Numbered from the stretch's first letter, positions 22,435-32,149 are shown. The stretch: DNA of 38,933 bases from Sphingobacteriales bacterium (GCA_027484425.1 JAIXSZ010000020.1:75988-114920), one strand, 5' to 3'. Translations and numbers: made by a program. Notes: generated by a model from the letters alone, not told the origin.

Positions 22435-23778
22435 TTACTCCTTCACCACCTTCCCCGCATATTGCCCATTTACCTTCAATAGGTAGGTACCCGTGGGCAG
22501 ATGGGCTATGACAAGTTTTATCTCACCTTTTTGGGCTTTGTACACACTGCTGTGTACGGCACAACCCGTCACATCCAGCAATTGCAGCTCATTTATGGCT
22601 ACTCCTTCTGTTTTTACAGTTACACACTCATGGGCAGGATTGGGGAAAATACTTGCTTTTATATACGCCGTAGACTGCTCTTTTATGGAGGTGGTATTGT
22701 AGTTGATGCGCCTAATAGAGTAGTTCCTTATGTCGGTGAAATAAATATTGCCCCATTTATCAACAATAGAAGAAGCTGGGTTATTAAATTTTGCTAGTGT
22801 GGCTATTGTTCCATCAGGGCTATATCCTCTTTCGCCAGTACCTGCAATTGTTGTTATGATTCCAAAACTATCTACCAATCGAATCACGTCAGCATTTGCA
22901 TCAACAATAATGACATTGCCTAACAAATCTAAACTAACAGTGCTAGGCGCATTTAACTCTGCATCAGTTGCCAGCCCTCCATCACCACTATTCCCTACAT
23001 TTCCATTGCCAGCAAAAGTGGTAATAATACCTGTATTAAGATCTACTTTTCTGACTCTGCGAGTGGGATAGTCTCCAATATACAAGTAGTTCTTGTTAGT
23101 GTCTATAACGATAAACTCAGGTAATCTAAGTTGTGCATTCGTTGCAGGTCCCCCATCGCCACTAAAGCCGTTAACTCCATTTCCTGCCACTTTAGAAATT
23201 ATGCCTGAGGTACTTATTTTGCGAACACAACTACAACCAAAATCAGAAAAATACAAATTTCCTTCTTTATCAAAACACATACATGCCGGAGATCTTAAAT
23301 TTGCATTTACAGCAAGTCCGCCATCGCCCGAACATCCATTAACTCCATTGCCAGCTATTGTGTATATGTTACCTAAAGTATCTACTTTACGAATAACACG
23401 ATTCAACAAGTCAGTAATAAATATCTCCCCTATACTGTTTGAAATAACACTGTAGGGGTGATTGATTTTTGCAAGGTATGCCTTGCCACCGTCTCCAGTG
23501 TATCCTGATGTGCCTGTCCCTATAATAGTAGAGATTCTTCTATCTGAAGAACTAATTTTTCTGACTGTGTTTTTTTGAATTTCACATAATAAAATATTGC
23601 TGTTTTTGTCAAATGCAATAACATGAGGAAAGTCTAATAATGCATCCTTTGCTAATACACCGTCTGGAGAGTAACCTTTAGTGCCATTACCAGCAATGGT
23701 TACAATTTCTTGTGCTCCAGCATTGATGGAAAGTAGGGTAAACAACAGACAATAACACCATTGTAGGTAGGGTTTCAT
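22435..23778 (-). CDS. Secreted NHL-repeat beta-propeller with T9SS type A sorting domain (paralogue 1)
   Basis: 447 aa. Signal peptide MKPYLQWCYCLLFTLLSINAGAQ. Then six propeller repeats, each opening with an AGNG-x-x-G-[FYCN]-S-x-DGG-like turn and a VRKV/IRRI strand, as in NHL proteins. The last ~75 residues (ASIFPNPAHECVTVK through GTYLLKVNGQYAGKVVKE) form a type A T9SS C-terminal sorting domain, so the protein is exported by the type IX system and cleaved or anchored at the surface. It is the downstream copy of a tandem pair: the N- and C-termini are nearly identical to the neighbour, while the blades differ. A TAATTTTA box lies 26 bp before the ATG in both copies. Confidence 0.92.
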   Translation of the reverse strand: MKPYLQWCYCLLFTLLSINAGAQEIVTIAGNGTKGYSPDGVLAKDALLDFPHVIAFDKNSNILLCEIQKNTVRKISSSDRRISTIIGTGTSGYTGDGGKAYLAKINHPYSVISNSIGEIFITDLLNRVIRKVDTLGNIYTIAGNGVNGCSGDGGLAVNANLRSPACMCFDKEGNLYFSDFGCSCVRKISTSGIISKVAGNGVNGFSGDGGPATNAQLRLPEFIVIDTNKNYLYIGDYPTRRVRKVDLNTGIITTFAGNGNVGNSGDGGLATDAELNAPSTVSLDLLGNVIIVDANADVIRLVDSFGIITTIAGTGERGYSPDGTIATLAKFNNPASSIVDKWGNIYFTDIRNYSIRRINYNTTSIKEQSTAYIKASIFPNPAHECVTVKTEGVAINELQLLDVTGCAVHSSVYKAQKGEIKLVIAHLPTGTYLLKVNGQYAGKVVKE

Positions 23779-23850
23779 AATAGCGTATTTTATATTGGTA
23801 TTATAAAATTAAGGGTAATGGGTGGGATTTAGCTATTTTATTGTACCAGA

Positions 23851-25194
23851 TTACTCCTTCACCACCTTACCCGCATATTGCCCATTTATCTTCAATAGGT
23901 AGATACCTGATGGCAGATGGGTGATGAGAAGTTTTATCTCTCCTTTGTGGGCTTTGTAAACACTGCTGTGTAGGGCACAGCCCGTCACATCTAGCAATTG
24001 CAGCTCATTTATGGCTACTCCTTCTGCTTTCACAGTTACATACTCATGGGCAGGATTAGGGAAAATACTAGCCTTTAAGGGCGATACTAGCTGCTCTTTT
24101 ACTGAGGTGGTATTGTAGTTGATGCGACGTATACGGTGATTGAATACATCGCAAAAATAAATGTTATCCCATTTGTCAGACACTGTGTAATTTGGTCTGT
24201 TGAATTTAGCAGTTGTTGCTGCTGTACCATCTGGACTATATCCTACCTCCCCAATACCGGCAATCGTAGATATTATACTTGAAGTGTCAATTTTCCTGAT
24301 AACATGAGCAAGGTTATCACATATTATTATATTTCCATGGGAGTCTATCGAAACACTATTTGGAGAAGTTAAGGCGGCGTTTGTGGCTAATCCACCATCA
24401 CCGTTGTATCCAGAAAAGCCATTTCCAGCTGCAGTAGTGATGATACCAGAATTTAAGTCTACTTTTCTAACTCTTGAATTAACATGATCAGGGATATACA
24501 TTGAATTAGTATTTTTATTAATACCAATGAAGCCTGGATAAACCATTTTTGCATATGTTGCAGGACCACCATCTCCACTAAATCCAGATGATTCTTTTAT
24601 TCCTGCAATAGTGGTAATAACTCCTGAATTGTCAATTTTTCTAACACAGTTGCATGCTACATCAGAGAAATATAAATTATTATGTTTGTCAAATACTAAT
24701 CCATATGGGGCTCTTAACTTGGCTAATATTGCTAGTCCTCCATCGCCTGTGCAACCTAGAATACCGGTGCCTGCAACAGTAGTTATGATCCCGGCATTGT
24801 CAATCTTCCGAATCACACTATTGTCTATATCAGCAAAATACAAATTACCATTGTTGTCCAAAGTGATTCCCATTGGACCATCGATCTGAGCGAGTTTTGC
24901 ATTTCCTCCATCCCCTGAATATCCCTGAACTCCAGTTCCAGCAATGGTGGTTACTCTTTTGTTGATACTAACTTTCCTTATTCTATTATTTCCAGCGTCT
25001 GAAAAATACATATTTCCCAGTGTATCAAATGTAAAGCAAAGAGCATTATTCAAACTAGCGTCAGTAGCTGGCCCACCATCACCGCTAAAGCCGCTTACAC
25101 CATTACCCGCAATGGTTACTATTTCTTGTGCTCCAGCATTGATGGAAAGTAGGGTAAACAACAGACAATAGCACCATTGTAGGTAGGGTTTCAT
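23851..25194 (-). CDS. Secreted NHL-repeat beta-propeller with T9SS type A sorting domain (paralogue 2)
   Basis: 447 aa, exactly the length of paralogue 1, with the same signal peptide and a nearly identical sorting domain (SIFPNPAHEYVTVKAEG ... LLKINGQYAGKVVKE). The six blades keep the frame motif (AGNGVSGFSGDGG, AGTGVQGYSGDGG, AGTGILGCTGDGG, AGIKESSGFSGDGG, AGNGFSGYNGDGG, AGIGEVGYSPDG) but differ strongly in the exposed loops. NHL propellers usually bind proteins, peptides or glycans; no ligand can be named. Located 72 bp upstream of its twin on the same strand; each copy has its own similar upstream box, so separate transcription is possible. Confidence 0.92.
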   Translation of the reverse strand: MKPYLQWCYCLLFTLLSINAGAQEIVTIAGNGVSGFSGDGGPATDASLNNALCFTFDTLGNMYFSDAGNNRIRKVSINKRVTTIAGTGVQGYSGDGGNAKLAQIDGPMGITLDNNGNLYFADIDNSVIRKIDNAGIITTVAGTGILGCTGDGGLAILAKLRAPYGLVFDKHNNLYFSDVACNCVRKIDNSGVITTIAGIKESSGFSGDGGPATYAKMVYPGFIGINKNTNSMYIPDHVNSRVRKVDLNSGIITTAAGNGFSGYNGDGGLATNAALTSPNSVSIDSHGNIIICDNLAHVIRKIDTSSIISTIAGIGEVGYSPDGTAATTAKFNRPNYTVSDKWDNIYFCDVFNHRIRRINYNTTSVKEQLVSPLKASIFPNPAHEYVTVKAEGVAINELQLLDVTGCALHSSVYKAHKGEIKLLITHLPSGIYLLKINGQYAGKVVKE

Positions 25195-25302
25195 AACAGA
25201 GTAAATTATATCAGTAATATAAAATTAAGGATAAAATTGCGGCTCTTGTTATCTTTCTTTCAATGATCGGTACCAATACTCCTATTATGCGTACCCCTTA
25301 CC

Positions 25303-26265
25303 CTAAAAAAACCTCCTATCCCACCCCTTACCGTTTTTTCTGTTGATGTCGCAGCCCAGCATTACCTCATGGGTACCGCTGTTGTAGCTACCGGTTTGGC
25401 TTAGGTAAACATCGTACGAGTAACCAATGTGTAGGTTGGGGGTAATGTCTAATTTGGCTATACCTATAAGCATGTGGTCGGTGCCAGGTATCAGTATTCT
25501 TTTGCCGGCACGGTATCCTGCACCTAGGTACAGCCGGTCGTAGAAAACAAATATGCCGTTTACCTCGCGCACAATGGGTGCTGCATTAACATACTTTACT
25601 AGTATGCAAGGCATAAAAGATATCGTTTCGTTGATGGGCAATACATAACCCGCCATCAGGTTGTATTGTCTGAAAAACTTTGCTTTGTCGGCTCCTGACT
25701 CATACTCCATCCCAAATTTTGACTGCATAAGATGGTTGACGCTAAAACCCGCATACAATCGGGTTTTGTACAGGTACACTCCAGCGCTGGCATCGCCCAC
25801 CCAGCTAGTAGCAGCATTACCAGTAAAGGCTGGGTCGGCAGGATGCTCTACATTGATAGACGACCACCCCACACTTATGTTATTGACCATACCGGTTATA
25901 CCAAAGGACACCTTAGTACGCTCGTTTACCGGCAGGTGATAGGCATAGGTAGCATTGATACCCGTATTGTGCAAGGGCCCTGCCTGATCGTTATATATCT
26001 GCAATCCCAGCCCTACCCTAGTGCCTGGTATAGCACTATGTAGCGTCAACGACTGTGTGGTAGGCGCACCATCCATACCTATCCACTGGCTACGGTGTAC
26101 CAGCACACCAGATAGTAATGCACGAGTGCCTGCATAAGCAGGATTGACATACAACGGATTGAAGAAGTACATAGAAAATCCGGCATCTTGCTGCGCCTGC
26201 GCACCCATACATAGCATTACTGCTATCAGTGTGGCCACCTTTCTTTTGATATTATTCATCTTCAT
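25303..26265 (-). CDS. PorP/SprF family type IX secretion-associated outer membrane protein
   Basis: 320 aa. Signal peptide to about residue 25 (MNNIKRKVATLIAVMLCMGAQAQ), then the family opening QDAGFSMYFFNPLYVNPAYAGTR and a series of amphipathic beta strands ending in YSYDVYLSQTGSYNSGTHEVMLGC. PorP/SprF proteins are 14-strand-like outer membrane barrels that assist secretion or anchoring of specific T9SS cargo, usually type B CTD proteins encoded beside them. Here the CHU_C protein two genes upstream is the likely client. Either of two nearby ATGs (26265 or 26259) can be the start. Confidence 0.93.
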   Translation of the reverse strand: MKMNNIKRKVATLIAVMLCMGAQAQQDAGFSMYFFNPLYVNPAYAGTRALLSGVLVHRSQWIGMDGAPTTQSLTLHSAIPGTRVGLGLQIYNDQAGPLHNTGINATYAYHLPVNERTKVSFGITGMVNNISVGWSSINVEHPADPAFTGNAATSWVGDASAGVYLYKTRLYAGFSVNHLMQSKFGMEYESGADKAKFFRQYNLMAGYVLPINETISFMPCILVKYVNAAPIVREVNGIFVFYDRLYLGAGYRAGKRILIPGTDHMLIGIAKLDITPNLHIGYSYDVYLSQTGSYNSGTHEVMLGCDINRKNGKGWDRRFF

Positions 26266-26331
26266 TGTTGCTATCTATTGCCTGTTTGTGATATAGGTTA
26301 ATTGACTGTAGTGATTAATACTCCCTGAGGG

Positions 26332-28599
26332 TTACAGCACACGCATAATAACCAGCGATGCCGATACGGGCTGTGACCCGCCCGCCGTAGGTGTAATGGT
26401 GAGCGCTGGTGAATTGCCCACTGGGCTCACTAACCGCAACACACTATTTACGGTAGTAGTAGTTATCAGTCTGCTACCCGATATCTGACTGGTACCAGTA
26501 GCCCTACCCGTTACGGTAGCCGCCAACTCAGTGCCGTTTATTTCTAGTACCAGTTGCCCTGCCTCATGTACACTAACCTGCCAGCTTATCATGTAGGTAC
26601 CTACTGCGGGCAGCACAAACTGTGTAGTGCTACTACGAGTAATGATACCATTGGAGGGGCCATTTTGCGGAAAAGCAACAGCCGCACCACCCGCCACTGT
26701 AGCAGGATTATCGGACGGCATAAGCGCATAAAAATCGGCAAACGCCACCACCGCATTAGTACCAGCAGTACCCGCTGGTCCTGTAGGGCCTGTGGCACCA
26801 GTATCGCCTACAGCACCCGCATCTCCCGTCAACCCAGTTGGTCCTATAGGTCCCGTAGCACCTGTAAGACCAGCAGCTCCAGTTGCACCATCTGCCCCAT
26901 TAGTACCGTTCGTTCCAGCAGCACCAGTTAAGCCAGTTGCGCCGGTAAGACCAGTTGCGCCGTCCGCTCCATTAGTACCATTTGTGCCAGCAGCACCAGT
27001 TAACCCAGTTGCACCCGTTGCACCATCTACTCCGTTAGTACCATTCGTTCCAGCAGCACCAGTCAACCCAGTTGCACCTGTAAGTCCCGTAGCACCAGTT
27101 GCTCCATCTACTCCATTAGTACCGTTCGTTCCAGCAGCACCAGTTAAGCCGGTAGCACCAGTTGCGCCATCTACTCCATTTGTACCGTTTGTTCCAGCAG
27201 CTCCAGTTAAGCCAGTTGCACCTGTAAGACCAGTTGCCCCCATTGCGCCATCTACTCCATTAGTACCATTTGTTCCAGCAGCACCAGTTAAGCCTGTAGC
27301 TCCCGTTGCACCATCTGCTCCGTTAGTACCATTCGTTCCAGCAGCTCCAGTCAATCCAGTTGCACCAGTAAGACCCGTAGCACCAGTTGCTCCATCCGCT
27401 CCGTTAGTACCATTCGTTCCAGCAGCACCGGTTAATCCAGTCGCACCTGTTGCTCCATCTGCTCCGTTAATACCATTTGTTCCAGAAGCACCAGTCAAGC
27501 CATTTGCACCAGTTGCGCCATCTACTCCGTTAGTACCATTTGTGCCAGCGGCTCCAGTTAAGCCAGTTGCTCCGGTAAGACCGGTAGCACCGGTTGCACC
27601 ATCCGCTCCATTAGTACCATTTGTTCCAGCAGCACCAGTTAACCCAGTCGCACCTGTAAGACCCGTAGCACCTGTTGCGCCATCCACTCCGTTAGTTCCA
27701 GCAGCACCAGTCAACCCAGTTGCTCCAGTAAGGCCTGTAGCACCCGTAGCACCATCTGCACCGTTAGTACCGTTTGTGCCAGCAGCACCTGTCAAGCCAG
27801 TGGCACCCGTTGCGCCATCCACCCCATTAGTACCATTTGTTCCAGCAGCACCAGTTAAGCCAGTTGCGCCGGTAAGTCCTGTAGCTCCTGTTGCACCATC
27901 AGCTCCATTAGTACCGTTTGTTCCAGCAGCACCAGTCAAGCCAGTTGCACCAGTAAGACCAGTCGCACCAGTTGCGCCATCTACTCCGTTAGTACCATTT
28001 GTGCCAGCGGCACCAGTCAATCCAGTGGCTCCAGTAAGACCAATCGCTCCCGTTGCGCCATCCACCCCATTGGTGCCATTTGTTCCAGCAGCACCAGTTG
28101 CTCCATTTGTTCCAGCAGCACCAGTAAGACCAGTTGCTCCGGTCAACCCAGTTGCACCTGTAAGGCCCACGGGCCCTTGTATTCCTTGCACTCCCTGTTC
28201 GCCCTTAGCACTAGGGCTATAGAGCGCATAAGGTACACTCAGGAGCTCAGAGCTGCCCATAGATACAAACCCTTCCCCAAAGTCTATCTCTACCTCCATA
28301 TACTTACTACCCATTCCCCAATCTATCTCTTTGAATGCACCTATAGTTACCTTTCCAGTACCTATCGACATATTCATCAACCCAAAAGCATTGGTCGTTA
28401 CACCTTGCACTTCCTGATACACCACCGTTCCATTGTGTGCCATATCATGCACACTCGCCCTCACCTTCAGGTTGGTACTTACGTAGGGTACCCCCTTAGC
28501 ATCTCTTGCTATTGCCTGATACCTAAATGCCTGTGGTGGCTGCGCATGCACCAGTAGCACACACAACATTGTAATCACTGTTAATACTAACTTTTTCAT
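26332..28599 (-). CDS. Collagen-like surface protein with BclA-like C-terminal domain
   Basis: 755 aa. A signal peptide ([20 protein letters not shown]) precedes a ~110-residue N-terminal domain ([20 protein letters not shown] ... [10 protein letters not shown]) that recurs in Bacteroidota collagen-like proteins. Residues ~134-614 are about 160 Gly-X-Y triplets dominated by [12 protein letters not shown] and GTNGAD/VD. The last ~141 residues are beta-rich ([40 protein letters not shown]) and resemble the trimerising TNF-like head of Bacillus BclA. The expected form is a trimeric stalk with a globular tip on the cell surface. No T9SS sorting domain is seen, so the export route past the outer membrane is unclear. 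It sits 10 bp after the CHU_C gene. Confidence 0.92.
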   Translation of the reverse strand: MKKLVLTVITMLCVLLVHAQPPQAFRYQAIARDAKGVPYVSTNLKVRASVHDMAHNGTVVYQEVQGVTTNAFGLMNMSIGTGKVTIGAFKEIDWGMGSKYMEVEIDFGEGFVSMGSSELLSVPYALYSPSAKGEQGVQGIQGPVGLTGATGLTGATGLTGAAGTNGATGAAGTNGTNGVDGATGAIGLTGATGLTGAAGTNGTNGVDGATGATGLTGATGLTGAAGTNGTNGADGATGATGLTGATGLTGAAGTNGTNGVDGATGATGLTGAAGTNGTNGADGATGATGLTGATGLTGAAGTNGVDGATGATGLTGATGLTGAAGTNGTNGADGATGATGLTGATGLTGAAGTNGTNGVDGATGANGLTGASGTNGINGADGATGATGLTGAAGTNGTNGADGATGATGLTGATGLTGAAGTNGTNGADGATGATGLTGAAGTNGTNGVDGAMGATGLTGATGLTGAAGTNGTNGVDGATGATGLTGAAGTNGTNGVDGATGATGLTGATGLTGAAGTNGTNGVDGATGATGLTGAAGTNGTNGADGATGLTGATGLTGAAGTNGTNGADGATGAAGLTGATGPIGPTGLTGDAGAVGDTGATGPTGPAGTAGTNAVVAFADFYALMPSDNPATVAGGAAVAFPQNGPSNGIITRSSTTQFVLPAVGTYMISWQVSVHEAGQLVLEINGTELAATVTGRATGTSQISGSRLITTTTVNSVLRLVSPVGNSPALTITPTAGGSQPVSASLVIMRVL
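26758..28200 (-). repeat. Collagen-coding tandem repeats (54/72-bp units)
   Basis: The Gly-X-Y region is built from 18- and 24-residue units (54 and 72 bp), each a variant of [16 protein letters not shown][AV]DG. Copies differ mostly at third codon positions (Ala/Val GCN, Pro-strand complement), so expansion is not recent for all units. Because the period is a multiple of three and free of stops on both strands, a long spurious open frame also appears on the plus strand. Confidence 0.85.
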
Positions 28600-28609
28600 T
28601 CTTTGCTAT

Positions 28610-29110
28610 TTACCTTTTTATGAAAACCCAACCTCTTTTTTCAATGTTATTGTACTGTAGTATGTAGTAATAAGTACCATCTGGCAGCGCATCACCATTC
28701 ATATTCTTCCCCTCAAACACCACTTCCTCATTATTGTAATTACTGGCTGCCCACACCTCATTTCCCCATCGGTTCAGTATCACTACTTTGTTCTGTTTAT
28801 ACTGGTCCAGTATGGGCACATGCCAGTTGTCGTTGATGCCATCACCATTCGGCGAGAACCCATTAAACGAATCGAAAGAAATCTCGGGGTCATCTTTTTT
28901 CACATATCCCGGCTGATGAAAACCTTGAGTCAGGTACCTGTTTTCGGTTGCGTAAGTCTCACTTATCACCTCACCTATTGTCCATGCTACAGATACCGTT
29001 GGCGACCAATAGTAGTCGCCCTGTGAGCTTACCACACTTTGTGCATGGGGTTGTGCAGTACAGTAGCTACTTACCAAATATGCTATTATCAGCAGAAAAA
29101 GATTTTTCAT
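28610..29110 (-). CDS. Small secreted protein with gliding-motility-type (CHU_C, T9SS type B) C-terminal domain
   Basis: 166 aa. Signal peptide MKNLFLLIIAYLVSSYCTAQ, then a short module (SSQGDYYWSPTVSVAWTIGE ... YLTQGFHQP) common in small T9SS-exported proteins. The C-terminal ~85 residues (SFDSFNGFSPNGDGINDNW, VVILNRWGNEVW, LPDGTYYYIL, GWVFIKR) are the CHU_C / type B sorting domain. It heads a probable three-gene operon with the collagen-like gene (10 bp downstream) and PorP/SprF (66 bp after that). With so little passenger sequence it may be an adaptor rather than an enzyme. Confidence 0.9.
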   Translation of the reverse strand: MKNLFLLIIAYLVSSYCTAQPHAQSVVSSQGDYYWSPTVSVAWTIGEVISETYATENRYLTQGFHQPGYVKKDDPEISFDSFNGFSPNGDGINDNWHVPILDQYKQNKVVILNRWGNEVWAASNYNNEEVVFEGKNMNGDALPDGTYYYILQYNNIEKRGWVFIKR

Positions 29111-29401
29111 AATTGCTCCTTTATTACAGACTCAGTGTGTGCGTTTACTGTATGTTACACAGTATTTGAGGCACACTAAGCAGTAATGCAAAGGTCTGTT
29201 TCCCCTTGCCTGAAGCGTTATATAACCCAGTCTTTAACTTGTAAATTTCACAGGTGTGTGACTTGAGTACCTATGTTAATATTTCATTTTATTGAAGATC
29301 CTTCATTGTATTGGGGTATAAAATGGGTCATACAAGCACACTCTTGCTGGTTACCACTTACTACATCTATTGTGTAGCGTTATTGATGATATACAGCGTA
29401 T
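29111..29401. other. Intergenic stretch, no gene seen
   Basis: About 290 bp between the CHU_C gene and the end of the GT-C-like gene. It holds a 6-bp inverted repeat (29146-29151 with 29159-29164) and a GACCTTTG near-match to a -7 box on the minus strand around 29186-29193, which may drive the operon. Nothing else is evident. Confidence 0.4.
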
Positions 29402-30790
29402 CTATGCCTCTTTTGTTGTAGATGCTACATTGTTTTTGATGTCTAGTATCAGTATCACCAGCATTGGTAACAGTGCAGACAATACCCAGTTTTCTTTATC
29501 CGGTATTTTGTTCACCATATCTGCCCATAATTGCCAGTTCCATCGCCATTGGTCTCCACACCAGATACCGTTTTTGTCGTTTATACGGGTGAGCCCTACA
29601 TTGTAGTACACCAGAAGCATGATTATTATGGTAAGTACGGTACTATATACTATGCCTTTAGCTCTTATTTTTTCTATAAAAACAGCCATGGGAAACGCCA
29701 GTAAAGGGAAGTACTCTATGTAACACCTATGCCCATATGCCGCCCCAAAGTTCCACGCCCACCAGCTTGCAAAAAGGTAAGTAGCCAACCCAAAAGTAAC
29801 GGTAATGCCTACTGCTTGAGTTCGCCTGTCTTTGGGGAACATAACCATGCCTACTACAAACAATAATAGGACTGGCGCGTATATAAAAAGACCATTTTGT
29901 GTGTCTGCCAATACTGCTAATATTTTAGGGCTTTTCCAATACTCAAACCCTTCGCCGTCATACGAGTAATATACCCATTTTCCAGTCATCTCTCTCCAGT
30001 ATAACAACTGTGGCACAATGGCCAAGAACGCACTGGCCGCCCATACTACCACATCGCCCCTTCGGCTCCAAAACAGGTAGATTCTTTGTTGTAGCTCGCT
30101 GACGGTTGTTATATTGTACAATAGCAAGAATAAGGCTACGATACAGTTTGTGGGCCTTATAAGTACCAGCCAGCCCATCAGCAACCCACCCACTATGGCT
30201 ATTTTTCGGTTAGGTATTTGGTAGTATTTGGTGGTGAGTTGCAGTAGCCACACTACTATAGTGAAGCTATAAATGTGCGACATTCCCATGTACTTTGTGA
30301 TGTAGTAAAAATAATTAGTGCCTAACAACAACACCAACATAGCAAGCCATGCTACAACATTGCTGAAGTAAAGCCCCAATAACCGCAGCAAACCATACAT
30401 ACCCAGCAGCCCCCAAACTATGCCACAAAGCATTAGTCCGTAATAGTACGGATTGCTGAAACCTGAAGAATCTGCACCTGTAAGAGTAGCATAGACATGA
30501 GCCCCTAAAAAGAACGGCAGATAACAAAAAGCTACGCCACAGGTGTACTTCATCATTACTTCGCCTTTTTCGTTTTTGCGATTGTTCATGCTGCGCTCAG
30601 GCACATGGTGCAGGTCTTTGTGTATGATGAGTGCTGGAAGGTACATGTAGTAGCCCTCTGTGTCTGACCATATTACCCCCTGCATGTTGTCGCTATTCCG
30701 AAAAACGCACACATACATGAGGCAAGAAAATATAAGCGTCAGCAAAATTTTATCCCGCATTTTGTAAAAAAGGGTTGAGCTACTCCGCAT
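29402..30790 (-). CDS. Polytopic membrane protein, probable GT-C-like glycosyltransferase
   Basis: 462 aa; a second ATG at 30760 (MRDKILLT) would give 452 aa. About ten hydrophobic helices. After the first helix comes SDTEGYYMYLPALI, an acidic loop at the position where GT-C enzymes carry their catalytic Asp. Further marks are TKYMGMSHIYSF, LVLIRPTN (typical of GT39/PMT-like proteins) and WWAWNFGAAYGHRCYIEYFP. It probably moves a sugar from a lipid carrier to an acceptor on the outer face of the inner membrane; donor and acceptor are unknown. It is divergent from the AT-rich island. Confidence 0.75.
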   Translation of the reverse strand: MRSSSTLFYKMRDKILLTLIFSCLMYVCVFRNSDNMQGVIWSDTEGYYMYLPALIIHKDLHHVPERSMNNRKNEKGEVMMKYTCGVAFCYLPFFLGAHVYATLTGADSSGFSNPYYYGLMLCGIVWGLLGMYGLLRLLGLYFSNVVAWLAMLVLLLGTNYFYYITKYMGMSHIYSFTIVVWLLQLTTKYYQIPNRKIAIVGGLLMGWLVLIRPTNCIVALFLLLYNITTVSELQQRIYLFWSRRGDVVVWAASAFLAIVPQLLYWREMTGKWVYYSYDGEGFEYWKSPKILAVLADTQNGLFIYAPVLLLFVVGMVMFPKDRRTQAVGITVTFGLATYLFASWWAWNFGAAYGHRCYIEYFPLLAFPMAVFIEKIRAKGIVYSTVLTIIIMLLVYYNVGLTRINDKNGIWCGDQWRWNWQLWADMVNKIPDKENWVLSALLPMLVILILDIKNNVASTTKEA

Positions 30791-30961
30791 GTTTTCATAG
30801 GGTTTCTATTGCAATGTAATGTTTTCGTTGTTGTTTAGGATTAAGTTCGAATACTGTGCAAAAAAACACTAAAAGCCTATTTGGTGGAATTTTATTATGC
30901 TTAGTTACTCAATTTGGCAAATATTGTACCCAGTTTTTGTTTTCAAAATGATATTCACATT

Positions 30962-30970
30962 TGTGGATAA
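30962..30970 (-). promoter_or_regulatory. Second consensus DnaA box (TTATCCACA)
   Basis: Exact TTATCCACA on the minus strand, in the 263-bp divergent gap, 84 bp before the winged-helix gene. A partial inverted copy (TTCACA) lies next to it. It may be a chance match. Confidence 0.3.
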
Positions 30971-31000
30971 CTTACTTCAAGTCGCAGTGTATTGTTTATC

Positions 31001-31040
31001 TACTTTTGCATAAAAGAGGTTTATTAACAACCTAATAAAC
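31001..31040 (+). promoter_or_regulatory. -7 element and leader stem-loop/operator of the winged-helix gene
   Basis: TACTTTTG at 31001-31008 is an exact -7 match. Just after the predicted start lies a perfect 8-bp inverted repeat, 31019-31026 with 31033-31040 (GTTTATTA / TAATAAAC, 6-nt loop). Placed at the 5' end of the mRNA, it could be an operator for the encoded HTH protein or an RNA stem. Confidence 0.5.
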
Positions 31041-31053
31041 AAACAATATTAAC

Positions 31054-31500
31054 ATGGTAAATCAGATTAAGCTAATAGAGTCCGAAATTGCCAGCTTGGA
31101 GTATTCAATAGAACTAAAAAAGAATAAGATTAAGAAATTAAAACAAGATTTGTTTCAATTACAAGGCAGGAAAGGCATATCGTGGACAGAAAAATCATAT
31201 GCTTGTCTCAAAGACAAGAATGAAATGATGTCAGCAGACGAGATACTTAGTCATATTGCAGATTATAGATTGCAAAATATTGAAACAGCGACAAAAAGAA
31301 GAGGATATGTAACAGCTCTTTCTGTTGCATTAAATAAGCTTACAAAATCTGGGAAAATAAAAAGTGAAAAACATGAAGGAGTAAGGGGTTTGTATTATGG
31401 TCTAAGTGAATGGTGGAATTCTGAAGATCAGTTATTGGCATTTTACAGATACTCGTTAAATTACAAAATACAGCAAATAAAAGATGCTAAATACAGATAA
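31054..31500 (+). CDS. Coiled-coil plus winged-helix-like protein
   Basis: 148 aa. Residues ~3-40 form a heptad-like coiled coil (IKLIESEIASLEYSIELKKN, then LKQDLFQLQ). Then a compact helical domain (WTEKSYACLKDKNEMMSADE ... VALNKLTKSGKIKSEKHEG-RGLYYGL) has the pattern of a winged helix with a basic wing, somewhat like HARE-HTH domains. A dimeric DNA-binding regulator is the simplest reading. Base composition is clearly AT-richer than the flanks and codon use is shifted to A/T endings, suggesting transfer. It is 59 bp upstream of the unknown gene and likely in operon with it. Confidence 0.7.
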   Translation: MVNQIKLIESEIASLEYSIELKKNKIKKLKQDLFQLQGRKGISWTEKSYACLKDKNEMMSADEILSHIADYRLQNIETATKRRGYVTALSVALNKLTKSGKIKSEKHEGVRGLYYGLSEWWNSEDQLLAFYRYSLNYKIQQIKDAKYR

Positions 31501-31559
31501 ATGATTGTATCAATTTGATTATTTGCTAGAACACATAACACAAACACTGTAAAGAAAAT

Positions 31560-32114
31560 ATGAATAGAGATATACCTAGAAAAAGATTGGAAAAATCAGC
31601 AAACGCAGTTCCTGCTATTGAAGACCCATTAGAATTCAAGAAAAACAAAAGTTCTGATAATGCTAGAAATATTAAATCCGTAAATGAAATTATCAAAGTT
31701 GAATTGTGGTTTGACAAACATTATTTAGAAAGATCAACACACGGAGATAGTGATGGCAAAAGACACGGTATTGATACTATTATTGTTGAAAATTTGGTGT
31801 TGAATTCAATAAAACACCTTCTATTCTATAGTGCTTGTGTTAATGGTTTTATGTTTTTAAACCACAGAACAAATAATGTACAAAGGAATATAAGAATTGT
31901 TTGTCAAGAACAAACTGAAGATGGGCTTTTAAATGTAGCTATTGAAGTACACTATAATTCCTTGCAGAGCTACGAAGTAACTGTAAAAACTGCTATGTGC
32001 GTTGACAATTTTAAGTTACACGACAATCAATATGCAATAGAAATATTCAACTCAGAAACTTCGTCACTTAAACGCATGACAAACAAGCGAATATGTGAGG
32101 TTTGCTCGATATAA
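31560..32114 (+). CDS. Protein of unknown function in the AT-rich island
   Basis: 184 aa. A disordered, Lys/Asn-rich N-terminus (1-45) precedes a compact domain: VELWFDKHYLERSTHGDSDG-KRHGIDTIIVENLVLNSI, then strands FMFLNHR, IRIVCQE, LNVAIEVHY and YEVTVKTAM. The [helix - HYLERS - x - H/R - strands] arrangement is loosely reminiscent of small RelE/BrnT-like or DUF4258-type toxins, in which a conserved ER-x-x-R helix precedes a beta sheet, but this is a weak analogy. Candidate catalytic residues to look at are H54, E56, R57 and H61. AT-rich like its upstream neighbour; a candidate small RNA follows directly. Confidence 0.6.
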   Translation: MNRDIPRKRLEKSANAVPAIEDPLEFKKNKSSDNARNIKSVNEIIKVELWFDKHYLERSTHGDSDGKRHGIDTIIVENLVLNSIKHLLFYSACVNGFMFLNHRTNNVQRNIRIVCQEQTEDGLLNVAIEVHYNSLQSYEVTVKTAMCVDNFKLHDNQYAIEIFNSETSSLKRMTNKRICEVCSI

Positions 32115-32115
32115 G

Positions 32116-32145
32116 TTGTTTTGTTGGGAAATATACATACCTTTG
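32116..32145 (+). promoter_or_regulatory. Promoter of the candidate small RNA
   Basis: TTG at 32116-32118, 19-nt spacer, TACCTTTG at 32138-32145: a full match to the Bacteroidota consensus. It begins right after the stop of the 184-aa gene and faces no downstream plus-strand coding sequence. Confidence 0.6.
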
Positions 32146-32149
32146 TGCC

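Noticed and set aside
26792..28222. 476-codon plus-strand open frame, Pro/Ala/Val-rich
   Set aside because: It is the complement of the collagen repeats: a multiple-of-three period without stops on either strand. No signal peptide or domain, and the minus-strand gene is unmistakable.
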